Shown one piece after another: positions 34,190-45,674 of a DNA stretch of 64,000 bases. The position numbers and the translations under genes were made by a program. The notes under the pieces are model-generated. The model was not told where the DNA came from and did not search any database. It was given only the letters and a program-made list of their open reading frames with translations. The first letter of the stretch is position 1. Every line of letters begins with the position of its first letter. The stretch is taken from the NCBI GenBank assembly GCA_020746875.1, contig JAGTJL010000020.1, positions 992,001 to 1,056,000 of the forward strand, given 5' to 3'. Origin of the DNA: Rhexocercosporidium sp. MPI-PUGE-AT-0058 (taxonomy: Eukaryota; Ascomycota; Leotiomycetes; Helotiales).

Positions 34190-36952
34190 ATGGCCCGGAA
34201 TTCTAAGGCCAGTACCAGCCCCTCGAGTCCAACATCCCGCCTTTCAAGCACCCCTCCCTCATCTCCGCCAGAGCAATCCCCCATAATGGACGTCGACTCA
34301 GAACTCGACCAAGATTTCCTCAACGATGAAGAGAAAGCCATCCACGCCGAGAACGAGAAAGCACGGTTGGCAAATGAGCAACAGGAGATAAAACAGAACA
34401 AGCGCGGACGAAAGAAGGCACCGATCAAGGATCGAGAAGCCAAAGCATCAGAGCTTGCAGAGCTGCTGAACAAATGCGAGCAATTCACCGGTATCTTGAA
34501 GAACAATTCGAAATCGCTTGGTCAGGTTGGGCGGGATTTCGAGGGCAATATGCTGGGAGGACATAATATTGAGATGTCAGAGCAACCTGGGAATATTGTC
34601 GGTGGTCAGTTAAGGCCGTATCAGCTGGAGGGTCTTACTTGGATGTACGACATTGCTTTCCAGTCAATGTCTGGTATTCTGGCCGATGAGATGGGATTGG
34701 GGAAGACGATTCAGACCATCTCTCTCGTTGCTAAGCTGCGAGAGAGTGATTACAAAGGCCCTTTCTTGATTGTTGCGCCTATGAGCACACTTTCCAATTG
34801 GGATGAGGAGTTTGCAAAGTGGTTGCCAAGTGTTCCCGTGGTGAAGTACCATGGTGCTCCTGCTCATCGACAGGAAATTTTCAAGACTAGGGTCCAGAAG
34901 AATTACTCGGAAGAGGTGCTTAGTTTTGAGGTTGATGGGAAGCTTATGAAGAGAAGAGAGGGTCGTGTGACGGATGACTTCCCGGTTGTTTTGACTACGC
35001 CTGAGATCATTATGAGAGATGCTAAGGATCTCATCAAAATACGCTGGGGCATCATTTTCATTGTGAGTCTACTCAAGAACTTCACTTCACTATTTAACTA
35101 ACTCTTCGAAGGATGAAGGGCATCGCTTGAAGAACTCGGAGTCGAAATTATTCCGCATTCTTCAACCCTTCCACTCGTACAGTCGATTCTTGATTACTGG
35201 AACACCCCTGCAGAATGATCTAAAGGAGCTTTGGTCGCTTCTACATTTCCTTCTTCCGACTGTCTTTACAGAATGGGAGCTATTCGAAGCCTATTTCGAC
35301 TTCAGTGATCTCCGTGACGAGAAGACCACGGAAGGATTTCTCCAAGAAAAGAAGACTCACGAAATGATTTCTAAGATCCAGCAAATATTGCAACCTTTAC
35401 TGTTACGACGTATTAAGGCAGACGTCGAGCACTTGTTGCCGAAGAAGAGAGAGTATATCTTGTACGCGCCGATGACACAGGAGCAAACAGAGCTTTGTAA
35501 TGTGATCAACGACGAGATCAGAGATACTCGGGAGTACCTCGAAGAGAAAGTCGCTGAGAGACTGACGGTTAATGCTGCTTCGGCTCCTCGCAAAGCAAAA
35601 CCTATCAAGCCCACCAAGCCTATCAAAATTGCAAAAGTAGAAGAGTCTGATTCGGAAGAAGATGTGCCATTGGCTCAATTATCTATCCGAAAGAAGCCGC
35701 GTGGTCACCCACCAAAGTCAGCAGCTAAAAATGCTTTCGAGCAGATGATGAAAGGAGGTCTTGCGGCGAAGAGAAAGCGTACAGCAAATGACGGTGCTTC
35801 ATCACCTGCGTCTAAGTCTTCCAAGTCGAGTCGTCATTCGACACCTGCATCTAATCGTGGTCGGAAAGTGAGGAATCCAAAATCATATTCTGAAGCTGCT
35901 TCGGATGAGGAAGATGCTCTTAGCGATGATGAATTTGAGGAGAAGCTAGCCCAGGAGGTTGCTGAGAAGGAAGAGACTCCTGAGGATGAACTTACTCCTG
36001 AGGAAATGGAAGCTGCGAGGATAAAGGAAGCTGCGAGTAAGTGAAGACTCTCCCTCGTGCCGTAAATATCCACTAATGTCCTATAGAAAAGGAAATGTCT
36101 ACAAAGAAGCTAGGAAATCCTCTCATGCAGCTACGACTGGCATGCAACTCGCCTCACAACTTCTACAACGCTTGGCCTGATGATCGTCCGGTAGATGAAA
36201 CGCTTGTCACTGCATCCGGCAAAATGCTTCTTCTTGATCGGCTACTTAAATCCCTCTTCGCCCGTGGCCACAAGGTTCTCATCTTCTCTCAATTCAAAAC
36301 ACAACTAGATCTCATCCAAGACTACGCCCAAGAACTCCGAGAGTGGATAGTCTGTCGTATCGACGGTTCGGTCTCCCAAGAAGAACGACAACGGCAGATC
36401 AAAGAGTTCAACGAGAATCCCAATTTCAAGCTCTTCCTACTATCCACTCGAGCCGGTGGACAAGGAATCAACCTTGCATCAGCCGACTCCGTCATCTTAT
36501 TCGACAGCGACTGGAACCCCCAACAAGACCTTCAAGCTCAAGACCGCGCCCACCGAATTGGGCAAAAGAACCCCGTCATCATCTATCGCCTCGCGACGAA
36601 GAACACAGTCGAAGAAGCCCTCCTCCTCAACGCCGACGCCAAGCGCCGCCTCGAGAAGCTCGTCATCAAGAAAGCAGACTATAAATCCAAAGGCCAGAAA
36701 CTCCGCGACGAGGTCATGACGAAAGAGGCGCTCAAAGTGCTGCTCAAGAAGGATGGTGAGGTTTTCACGTATAAGAGCGGTGATCAGATCCTGAGTGATG
36801 AGGATTTGGATGTTTTGACGGATAGGAGTGAGGAGGCTTATGTTAAGGCCGCGAAGGGTCTGGGTGATGCTGAGGCGTTCAAGATTGTGGAGACAAAGGT
36901 TGGTGGGTTGATGGCTGTGACTGGGTTGGGGAAGAAGGAGGAGAAGGAGTGA
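34190..36952 (+). CDS. IRC5: SNF2-family chromatin remodeller, LSH/HELLS/DDM1 type (Irc5, Neurospora MUS-30)
   Basis: The model has three exons, 34190-35062, 35112-36036 and 36087-36952 (887 aa; 49- and 50-nt introns). The N-terminal segment has a charged coiled coil (about 40-95). The ATPase lobe has [15 protein letters not shown], Walker A DEMGLGKT at 166-173, [16 protein letters not shown] at 292-295 split by intron 1, and [17 protein letters not shown] long acidic/basic insert (about 415-595) separates the lobes. Lobe 2 has [44 protein letters not shown] and [11 protein letters not shown]. The order and the [11 protein letters not shown]-type region fit LSH rather than ISWI, which carries HAND-SANT-SLIDE domains that are absent here. 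Family knowledge: LSH/DDM1 remodel nucleosomes for DNA methylation and genome stability. Confidence 0.92.
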
Positions 36953-37779
36953 TTGGACTATTTGGAGAGGACTCTGGCGTTGTTGGTTTAAATAACTTGA
37001 CGTTTGGTGTTATTGTGCTGTAAAATTAGATGTATTGTTCAGAGTACTTTTTGGTGAAGGAATGGAGGTATAAAGGAATCAAAATAGCCAAATTTCCAAT
37101 TCTGGATTTCACCAGGTAGTGACCCTAACGGAAATTTCTCATTCTCTGCCTCCTTCTCCTTGACCTCTCTTCCCTCGGTACCTCATTATTCCATAACGAG
37201 GTATATCAGTATCTCACTCAATCTCAACTCCGTGAAAAGCACATCCGGCCTCCTATAAGAAATAGACCATGCACCACCTCCTCAGCACCCTACTGGTTGC
37301 CATCATCCTCTTCTTTATCCTCCGCGCCTCCAAAATCACCCCCACCCCCACCAACATCAAAACCATCCCAATTCACCACATCTCCACCCCATCCTTACCT
37401 CCAAGTCCTCATGTACTAGCAAGCATACCCTAAGCTGCACACCTACTTTCTGGAATGGCCAGATGACATGGATCGCTCTCACAGGCGATAAAGTAGTGCT
37501 AACGCGGTTCGGGAACCGTTCGTTCTATATGGAGGCAGAGAGGATATAAGAGTGTGTGCTGCTGCTTGTGAGATAGGGGATGGGGATCGTTCTGGAACAT
37601 GTTCGGTTGTAGTGGAGAGAGATTTGGGGTGGAGAGAAGAGAGAAGGGAGGGTGATAGGAGGGTATAAATTGGTAGTGTGTACCAGAAGTTACGCTCCCT
37701 TTATTCGGTTTACTAACTTCTGCTAACTTTAAGACGGCTGTATACGCGAGCTTGCCACAAGACGTTGTTCTCGTTTTCT
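36953..37779. other. Intergenic, with a short hydrophobic ORF
   Basis: At 37269 an ATG opens a 54-codon frame starting MHHLLSTLLVAIILFFILRA, which looks like a signal anchor. GTACTAG at 37412 could be a splice donor leading toward the exon at 37780-38182, but the middle cannot be resolved. Confidence 0.35.
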
Positions 37780-38182
37780 CCCTCAGCCCGACAATTTCCC
37801 ACATCTCTTCGACACTCTCAAGCGCCCGATTACGAGCAAGATAAAGCGCAAGTCCTCTCCCCTGCCAACAGATGAGGTAGAGTACAACGGCGCAGAATCC
37901 TCAATATCACCCTCGTGTAGTGGATCGTCAGACAGTCTTGGGAACAGTGAAGAACCTACGGAGGCTACAACCGACTGGGTGGATTTCAGCTTCACAAGCA
38001 CTGCAATGCCTTGGAGCAAGAAACGACTTAAGATAAATTTCACCCTGTTACTCGAAAACCAGCAGCCAGCTAGTCGAAGGTGTATCATCAATCCTGCACG
38101 CGAAGTAGGACGAGGGCGATTGTGCAATCATTTATTCGTAGCCTCCGAAACTGCATCTCAGGAGATGGGGGATATCCGCTAA
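37780..38182 (+). CDS. Probable terminal exon of an unresolved gene
   Basis: After a pyrimidine-rich acceptor (CTCCCTCAG at about 37779-37787) an open frame runs to TAA at 38182. It reads PDNFPHLFDTLKRPITSK, an acidic Ser-rich middle (DEVEYNGAESS), then WVDFSFTSTAMPWSKKRL and LLENQQPASRRC. Composition is protein-like and there is no early ATG, so it looks like a last exon. The frame is in fact open from about 37730. Upstream exons were not found with certainty; the hydrophobic ORF at 37269 is one candidate. It may be a gene remnant. Family not recognised. Confidence 0.4.
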
Positions 38183-38341
38183 AAAGCATTGTCATAAAAG
38201 CCCACCACCAACCCTATCATCATCTCACCACCGCTCGCTGAATCTCATGTTCAAAAAGGAAGAAGACTCGTATCTACCAACCTATCCTATTACCAGCCTG
38301 ATCCCTCACAACAACTTCCATTCCCAAACAAAAATTGTCTT

Positions 38342-40033
38342 CTAAGCAACAATCTTCTGCGGGTGACCGGCAGGCAGAACATCCGCGAGCGTCTCATCCG
38401 TACCAGCCAAATCCTCCTCAACGGTGACGGTATCCTTGATCTTGAAGAAGATAACAGGAGCGGCGCAAACGAGCGAGCCGGCGAGAAGACCCCAGTTGCT
38501 GGCGAGTTCGTCCATGAATGGCATCTTGCCGCTGTCGAGGGACCACATGACTGCTGCGCCGGCTGATTGGATGCCTTTGTAGAAACCGACGTAGTTGGCG
38601 GAGCGACGTCCGGAGTTGGAGAGAGCACCCATGTACCTTTGTGGAGTTAGTTTATCTGTGACTGGGTAAAGAGGGGACGGGGGAGCTTACCAGTAGACGG
38701 ATGCCTGCCAGAGGGAATCGTAGAAGCCGTAGAAGATGTAGAGGAACATGGGTCCGACATAGCCATCGGTGGTCCAGTCAGTTGGGATGAAAGATGGGTT
38801 CTTCTTGGGGTCGACCGAGTTGCGAGTGTAGCCTCTCTGCCACGCATATCCACCACCCCAGATAGCCATCGTCATAACAAACAGCATACCCAAGCAAGCC
38901 TTAGCTCTGACCGTACGACGGATCGAGGACAAATCAAGAAGGTAACCCAAAACGAGCGCGCCCACAATCTGGGCCAAGTAGTACAAGCAGTTATTGAGAG
39001 CCTTGGTTCGCGTACTGAAGTGGGCGTTGTTGACACCATTTGCTTGGTAGGTTACGAACCAGTTTGAGGACCAAAACATGGGGAAGAGGAGGATGACGAA
39101 TGGCTCGAATTTGAATGTCTCGATGAGACCCATTGCCTCGGATTGCCAGGTTGGGTTCTTCATCAGGACGACTCGGGTACCATCATCACGAACGACGTCG
39201 TTGGCGTTGATGAGGAACAAGGCGAGAACAGCGCCGGAAAACATGAGGACGATGAATGCAACGTAGGTGCCAGTTCCGACTCCGATATTTTCCTTGGTGT
39301 GAATGTGCTGTCCTAGAGGGATCTACGAATTTCGTCAATTGATGAAATGATCTAGATCACTGATAAGAAGACTTACAAAGCTGCCAATAACAGCGCCCAG
39401 ATTGAAGATAGTCCAGAACCAAGCGAAGTATCTTCCCTTTTCATTCTCATGAGGGTAAGAGATCATGATAGTGCCTTGCGCAGTCCATAGAAGACCGGCG
39501 CAGATACCGAGGAGAGCGCCAGCCACGATGTTGAAGGGAGCAACGTGAGCATAAAGGGAAACCAATAAGCTGACGGCATAAATGCAATATCCGATACCTC
39601 CAAAAGCCAAAGTGACCTTGACACCCAACTTATTGACGATAGTTCCACCAAAGAAGCCAAAGACAGCGAAGGTACTGTAGAGAGCGATGTTCTAGATCAA
39701 AGATAAGCAATCGTCTTTGAATTGAGGAAACTCGAAAATGCTCACCATGTTGTCGGCGAGTGTGGTATCAGTCCTTCCACCACCTCCCATTCCACCGAGG
39801 GCGTTGAACATGCCGGGGCACAGGAAGCACACGAAAGAGACCATTATCAGTTGGACTTTGGGCGAGGCATACCATGGAATAGTAAATTTGCCGATCTTGC
39901 GCTGTCTGTACATCCATCCGCTGGGAAGATTGATGTCATGATGAGTCTCCTCGAATTCCTTGTCACTGTTGGCCGTGGGAGGCGTGGTAGCGGGCGCCAT
40001 GGTGACACCAGCTTCCTCGATCTTGGATGCCAT
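38342..40033 (-). CDS. UNC93-like major facilitator protein (DUF895 type)
   Basis: The model has four exons, 39746-40033, 39377-39691, 38691-39322 and 38342-38636 (509 aa; three 54-nt introns). A hydrophilic N-terminus (residues 1-60) precedes about eleven hydrophobic segments. Typical UNC93/DUF895 stretches are VQLIMVSFVCFLCPGMFNAL, the following GG-rich loop, TIVNKLGVKVTLAFGGIGY, GALLGICAGLLWTAQGTIMI, YPHENEKGRYFAWFWTIFN and ALNNCLYYLAQIVGALVLGY. The last exon ends in an acidic cytosolic tail (DTVTVEEDLAGTDETLADVL). Such proteins are plasma- or endomembrane MFS relatives of unclear substrate. The divergent upstream side is a gene-poor 4-kb stretch. Confidence 0.9.
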
Positions 40034-40466
40034 GGCTGAGGTTTGGTTGGAGTGTCTGTGATCCTAGTGGCTTTCCGAACAGGAGGATCTTCAAGTCGGG
40101 CAATCGCAAAGGAGGTTTTTATTGCCGGGGTGAAGTTTGAACGACCTTATCTCGCTTGACTAGTGAATTCGATACGGGGCGGGTCGAGAAGGAGGTTGAC
40201 CTTTCTTTATTGACAATCGCGTAATCAATCAGCTGATTCGCGAGGCACTGTTTGCTTGCTTGCTTGCCTTGCAACGGTGAACACAGATGCAGACACAGAC
40301 ACAGCCAACTAACACAAAGTTTGGGACGACCCAAGGGAAGCTGTCGATATTATATCCTAACCCACGTGAGAGCAGCCAGGGGCTCAGATAACGGGCGCCC
40401 ACTAAACGGGCCTATTCGATACTATTTAGCTGGTTCTCCGCACATCTGTGGTGGGGACGAGATGCC

Positions 40467-40590
40467 CAGCTCGAACCCTGAGCCTGGTGGACACGGTGAG
40501 TGGTGAGAATTTAGAGCCCAGAGCGGCACCCCCCTTACCCCGAAGCCCCCTGCCCACTCTGCCAGTGGCTGGTTGCATACCGCTAGGCCA
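40467..40590 (-). repeat. Possible tRNA-related (SINE-like) fragment with A- and B-box-like motifs
   Basis: On the minus strand TGGCCTAGCGG (40580-40590) matches the Pol III A box exactly, and GGTTCGAGCTG (40467-40477) matches most of the B box. The spacing of 102 bp is long for a tRNA, and no proper T-stem can be paired, so this is not an intact tRNA. No tail or target-site duplication was found. Confidence 0.3.
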
Positions 40591-40653
40591 AGTACCACCA
40601 CGGATCCCATGCTGATCTTTCTACATATGTAACGTGCCATTATTTCCGTCCTA

Positions 40654-40689
40654 GGTGAGGTGAGGTGAGGGTGAGGGTGAGGGTGAGGG
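40654..40689. repeat. GGTGAG/GGGTGA microsatellite
   Basis: Three GGTGA units are followed by four GGGTGA units in 36 bp, upstream of the UNC93-like gene. Confidence 0.95.
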
Positions 40690-43144
40690 CAGCTGTTTGT
40701 CTGGGAACGACGTTGAGGATGAGGGTGTTTCTGTCAAAGTGCTTTGGTTTGCTCTGCTCTGCTTTATCGCCATAATGCGGATCAGTTTCTTACCCTTGAG
40801 CGCATCAGTAATACACTTGAAGCTATACCCATGTCTGTTTCCTTATCCTCGAATTACGATTGCTTGTCCAGTACAGTACTGTATCTTGCCTTGTCTAGTC
40901 TTCTGTCCTGTTCTGTCTCAAGTATCAATGGCAACTTGAGGTTACACTACAACGGAGCTTCTCAAGCCGTAACACTACCTCCATCCTTCCCTGTCCTGGT
41001 CTTGTATCCTCTAGCAGCCACCGAGGGCAATCAGCACCAAACGTCGCAAAAAGCCAACGCCACTTCCTTCGACCCTGATCTGTTCTGCTCTGCTCTGCTC
41101 GTATTGGGGAATGGATAGCGTGCCACCAAGTCCATGACCGAGCCCATGGCCAATGAAAGCTCTCTTCACGAACTGTCCAGTGAGGCGACAGTGCCATATG
41201 CATCGAGAACACTTGACGATTACTGAAAATACGCCACGGCACCACGGCATGCAGCAGAGTCGCTTTTTCAATCTCGAGCCCGTGCAGGGATATCTGCAGC
41301 CGACGGCAGTCAGCGTGTCTTGATCTTGGCGGGATGCCCATGCCACGAACAGTACTTTACGTTTCCCCATAATTGATTACGAGTAGGGGCAACTCCAAGG
41401 CACTGGACCGGAAAACAGAGGCACAAGGACAAGAAAAGTCTAGCTAGAAGACCCGGAAGCTGGGCCAGCCTTTCTTCACTCTGCATACCAAATACCACCT
41501 CGTCCAGTCTTCCCCAATTAGAGAGAAGCTTCCAAATCCGATTCCGAGTCACACGTGATACGCGGGACGGGACGCCGACTCAGCTCTTGCTGGGCCAGAC
41601 AGGGCAAGACCTCTGATGGTTACAGATTGTGGCTGGGACTCATGTGGTGGTTCTCGAGTCTGATTGACGTTGTGGTTACATGACGTTGTGTCCGCTAAAT
41701 TGGGACGACGGATTAATTTTCCTGCACCCCTCCGACCTCGTTGAACTCCCAGTCTCCAGGGGGAGCATGCACGCGTCTAAAGATTGATGGAACCACCTAG
41801 CCGGGTCTTATCCGTCTTCTCCAGAAAGAGACAGCTAGGTGGGGGTTGGAATAGACAGTCGGACTTGAAAGCCTCAAAGTACCTAGTATATTCACTGAGG
41901 GGTCGTGTCACTACGTAGCACCTGTGGCTTTCTCAGCCTTCATGTGCAGGTTACTTCTCAACTTCTCGGCCCACCTTTTCAACTTTCTCTCCCTTTGACT
42001 TCGGGAGCCAGACTACTGATGGCAAGTTGTACGCCTCAACGAGTTGATGGAGTGGGCTTCAAGCATGTGCAATTCCAGTCGCACGATTTCAATTTTACGA
42101 AATCACAATTTTGTGAAGATTAGAGGGGGGATCTATGCCACCGACCTGCACGATCAAGCATTTAAATCTTCTCCAAGACCAATGTTCAAGCCCCGTATAA
42201 TTGTCGATAACAATTGCGGCTCTGGGTCTGCTCCACAGCTCCACAGCCCCATCTTCATCCTAGTGCATCTTATCTGTCAAAAGTCTAATCAGTCTCAAGG
42301 CAAATCATTGGTCACCGGCTTTACACAACATGGAGCGTAAAGGGGCAGCTTTTTCAAGAAAACACGGTTGCTGGGCCCTCATCGGCTTTTCCGAATTTCT
42401 CGAGGCGGATCTGTGATGATTGAATAGTCTGAGAATTCTGCAGTACAATATTCTGTCGGATTTACTTGAGTGGCATCTTTTAGCTTGAGAACCGTTCGTG
42501 TTGAGATGTAACGACTGGGAAAATGACTGCTTTGGACTTCCCACCAGCTGGAAATGTCCACTTGCGAAGCCCGAAAATTGCCAACAACCGACTACCGCTT
42601 ATTTTCTCTAGAACATGAACGCCAATATGCTTTTGAATGCCACCGAAAGTAAGTAATCGTTTCTTCAATCAATAGATGTTCTTCATCACCAAGGTATTAG
42701 GCACTTCCGCAATAGGCTATTCCTTGACGACAGATATCCTCTCATCAACCAGATCTGACAATTGAACCATACGGTACAACAATATACAATGGCCCAAACG
42801 GAATCTGATATACGATAGGAGTATCGCCGTTATGAGCACGACCTTGGTCTAGAGATGGGAATGAAGATTGAGTATTGCACTGAGCTGGGCGGAAGCTGAG
42901 CAAGCATCCTTGGTTGTAAAATACAGGACATGCGTTTCATATATCATTGATACCTGACAAGTTCAGATGAGAACTCCTCTGCAATAAAGATAAATGCTTC
43001 ATACGTCAAATGCTAGACCAGGAGTCTGTGCTACTCGAAGTCAAATTTAGCACAAGTCAAAACCAGAAAACGACACCTCTCGTTCCACGCAGAAAGACAC
43101 CTCATGGGTTGCTTTCTATATCCCTTTCTTACCAACAACTCCAC

Positions 43145-43162
43145 TACGAACCGCGGTTCGTA
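43145..43162. promoter_or_regulatory. 18-bp perfect palindrome
   Basis: TACGAACCGCGGTTCGTA equals its own reverse complement. The symmetric CCGCGG core could serve a dimeric DNA-binding protein (inference). It lies about 0.9 kb beyond the 3' end of the FSP1-like gene. Confidence 0.4.
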
Positions 43163-44026
43163 TAATCTTCACATGTGACTCTACACCTTCGATCGCTCAA
43201 TCCAATTGAAACACTTCCCAGCCTCGAAATAGTAGGATTGCCGCACCTCGCACAACGTGCCCAATCATCCTTTTCCACAATAGGCTTTTCCAATCCTTCT
43301 CCAAGTCTATCTAGGAGATTCGATTGCTTTCCCTCCCTTGCAGATTGGAAGGCTGGCCTGCGCACCTCTCTGTTGCCTGCCCGTCAGACTCGTCCAGCTG
43401 GTCACAACTGAGGAGTCTTGTACGAGTCTCGCTTAAGCAAGCCGCCTACTTGCTTGAGCACATGCTGTACTCGTGTTTCGTGGAGTCTTAGATGCGGGAT
43501 TCTGCATTGGCCAGATGGGTGTCGAAACATTGAATTTGTCGAAATGTAAATTGAAAGACAAGGTGGTTGGAACATGAAGTATGTCAATGCGAGATGGGTG
43601 AAAGGAAAGAAGTCTCCATCTCGGCTGTTGCTGGTATCGAAATGAAGTATGCTAGTGGGATGCTGCCATTTCAAGCCAGCTTATTTCTTTGTGTAGGAAT
43701 TTTCGGAGCTGCTTGGCAAAGTTGCAACCTGTCGTCGGGATTTCATCTTCTGTCGAGACGCTCATCATCTCCGTCAAGAGCCACTCATTGAATTGGATAA
43801 GCCAAGAGCCCAATAATCCATTGCTATCTTTCTCCTGTCTGAAAATTGTATCTGTTCTCTCTCGCCAAATTCAAAACAAGGGTATATCTCACCAATATAT
43901 GCACACCTTCACTCACATTCCCAATCAGTTTCTGTCTTCTCTGCTTGAAATCCTCTGAGTACTCGCCGACCCTTCCTTTCTCTTCTCCAGATTTCCCTCG
44001 TCCTTGTTTTTCCATCTCCTGCCTGT

Positions 44027-45674
44027 TCAGGCACCACTCCCTGACACCAGACCCTGCAAGTTCTGAACTCCAAGAGTACGGCCCTCTGCCTTATCGTTAG
44101 CATTCACTCAACTTGACTTTTGAGCAGGATACTCACTCAAGAACCACACAATCAAACTCGGCAACCGATTACCGCCAAACCGGCCGGTAGCTCGACTTCG
44201 TCCAAGAGCAACAGCCATCATTGCTATTCGGAAGTTAGCCGTCAGAAAAGGTGCTTTAATGAGGTGGAGAAGCCAAGGGACTTACGAGCTCCGTCGTATT
44301 TGTACAATACCGGTTCTCTCCCGTTGATAACCAGATCCAAATTTTTCGCTAATGCCGCAGCCTGTTTCTGCATATATCTACAGATTTTTGAGTCAGCCCA
44401 CCTCTTCGGACAAAAATAGAAGACTACCTCTGGCAGCGCATATGATGAGGAATTCTTCAAGAGCAAAGATCCCAGGAATACCGAAACGGAAATCTTCACT
44501 CCAAGAATGTATACTCACACGAACTGCGACGGTTGAATATCAACCACATCCCCCGCCGCCCAAACCCCTTCCACACCCTTCACCCTCAAATAATCATCCA
44601 CAATCACATCACCATTCTCATTCAGCAAACTCTTCGGCAAGAACTCGGTGTTCGGCAACACGCCTACTGTAGGCAGATACAGATCGACAACCATTTTCGC
44701 ACCGGAAGAGAGAGTCAGTTCTGTCTTGTTATTCTTGCTGTTGTCAGACGGGAGAGGGACGGCGGATGTAATGCGCGTGTCCTTAATCACTGTGATATGC
44801 AGTTTGCGGAGCTCGGATTCGGCGAAGTTGGCTACGTTCAAGGGGGTACCGAGGAGAATTTGGCTGGATGATGTTATCTATTCATTTGGTCAGTACATTC
44901 TTATTTTACCTCCAAATATCTCTCTTCCTCTCTCAATTCGAGCGAGACTCACAAGCGTAACTTCCTTCCCCTTCCCATACTCAAACCCCAACTCCGCCGC
45001 CGCCTCCACACCCGTCGGCCCCGCTCCCCCCAGCACAATACTCTTCGCGTCCCTCACCCGTTCCTGGATCTCATGCAATCCATTCTTCGTCGCTTCATAG
45101 CCTTGCAGCGAGGGTTTCCACGGCACGTCGCCCTGGGTACGACTTCCTGTCGTGATGACTAGGATGTCGTATTGCTGAGCTATAGATCCTTCGAGGGTGG
45201 TTATTGTCACAGTTTTGGAGTCGGGGTCGAGAGAGGTTGCCGTTCCGAGGAGAAAGGTTATGGTGTCTTTGTGGGGCGTTAGGCTAGGTTGGATGGGTGC
45301 GAAGAGCTAGTCGGATTGTTAACCATCTTCATTCTCTACTTATTTCCCGACGTTTGGATCATGAAAGGTTCGTACTTTATTATCAGGGATCTGTCCAGGT
45401 ATGATAGCTATCCAATTTAGTACTTAGAACTTTTTCTAGAATTGAGAATAGGACCAACCTCTCACGGAAGCCAAATTCCAATAGTGGTGCGTGGTAGGCG
45501 ATACGAGAACTATCTTATATTCCCCTTTCCTATTCCGCAATGTGCTTTTCAGAAGTCTATGTACTCGATCAGCGTTTATTTTGGATAAGTCAATGGGTCT
45601 CGTGTGGGGCCGTACTTGTGTGTAACAGTGAGCCCAGCATACGAAGCTCCCAGTATCACGATAGTTTTCGCCAT
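44027..45674 (-). CDS. AIFM2/FSP1 (AMID)-like FAD-dependent oxidoreductase
   Basis: The model has eight exons: 45616-45674, 45459-45556, 45376-45407, 44953-45306, 44519-44877, 44286-44377, 44137-44223 and 44027-44085 (379 aa, all GT-AG, 51-141 nt introns). The N-terminal FAD-binding motif is VILGASYAGLTVTHKLL. SPTTHHYWNLASVRAIIPGQ and YDILVITTGSRTQG follow. The NAD(P)H-binding motif is VLGGAGPTGVEAAAEL, and the second FAD region is VWAAGDVVDIQPSQ. The C-terminus has AVALGRSRATGRFGGNRLPS. Family knowledge: AMID/FSP1-type flavoproteins oxidise NAD(P)H and reduce quinones at membranes. The exact substrate cannot be read from the sequence. Reading frame closes only with all seven introns removed. 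Confidence 0.92.

Larger units (their letters stand above)
40034..44026. other. Gene-poor 4-kb interval
   Basis: No frame here could be tied to a family. Contents: CTTG repeats near 40253-40270, a TGGCCTAGCGG/GGTTCGAG pair on the minus strand (separate entry), a GGTGAG microsatellite, TCTGCTCTG repeats near 41085-41098, and an 18-bp perfect palindrome at 43145-43162. A minus-strand frame at 43144-43365 carries CARC and two more Cys but lacks a clear gene structure. Much of it may be leader or regulatory DNA for the UNC93-like gene. Confidence 0.5.

Noticed and set aside
40420..40620. Intact tRNA gene on the minus strand
   Set aside because: A- and B-box-like motifs are present, but spacing is too long, the T-stem does not pair and no acceptor stem was found.
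41011..41370. 119-codon minus-strand ORF with many Cys and Gly
   Set aside because: It starts with a true ATG, but an overlapping frame is equally open and the composition reflects the TCTGCTCTG repeat; no motif.
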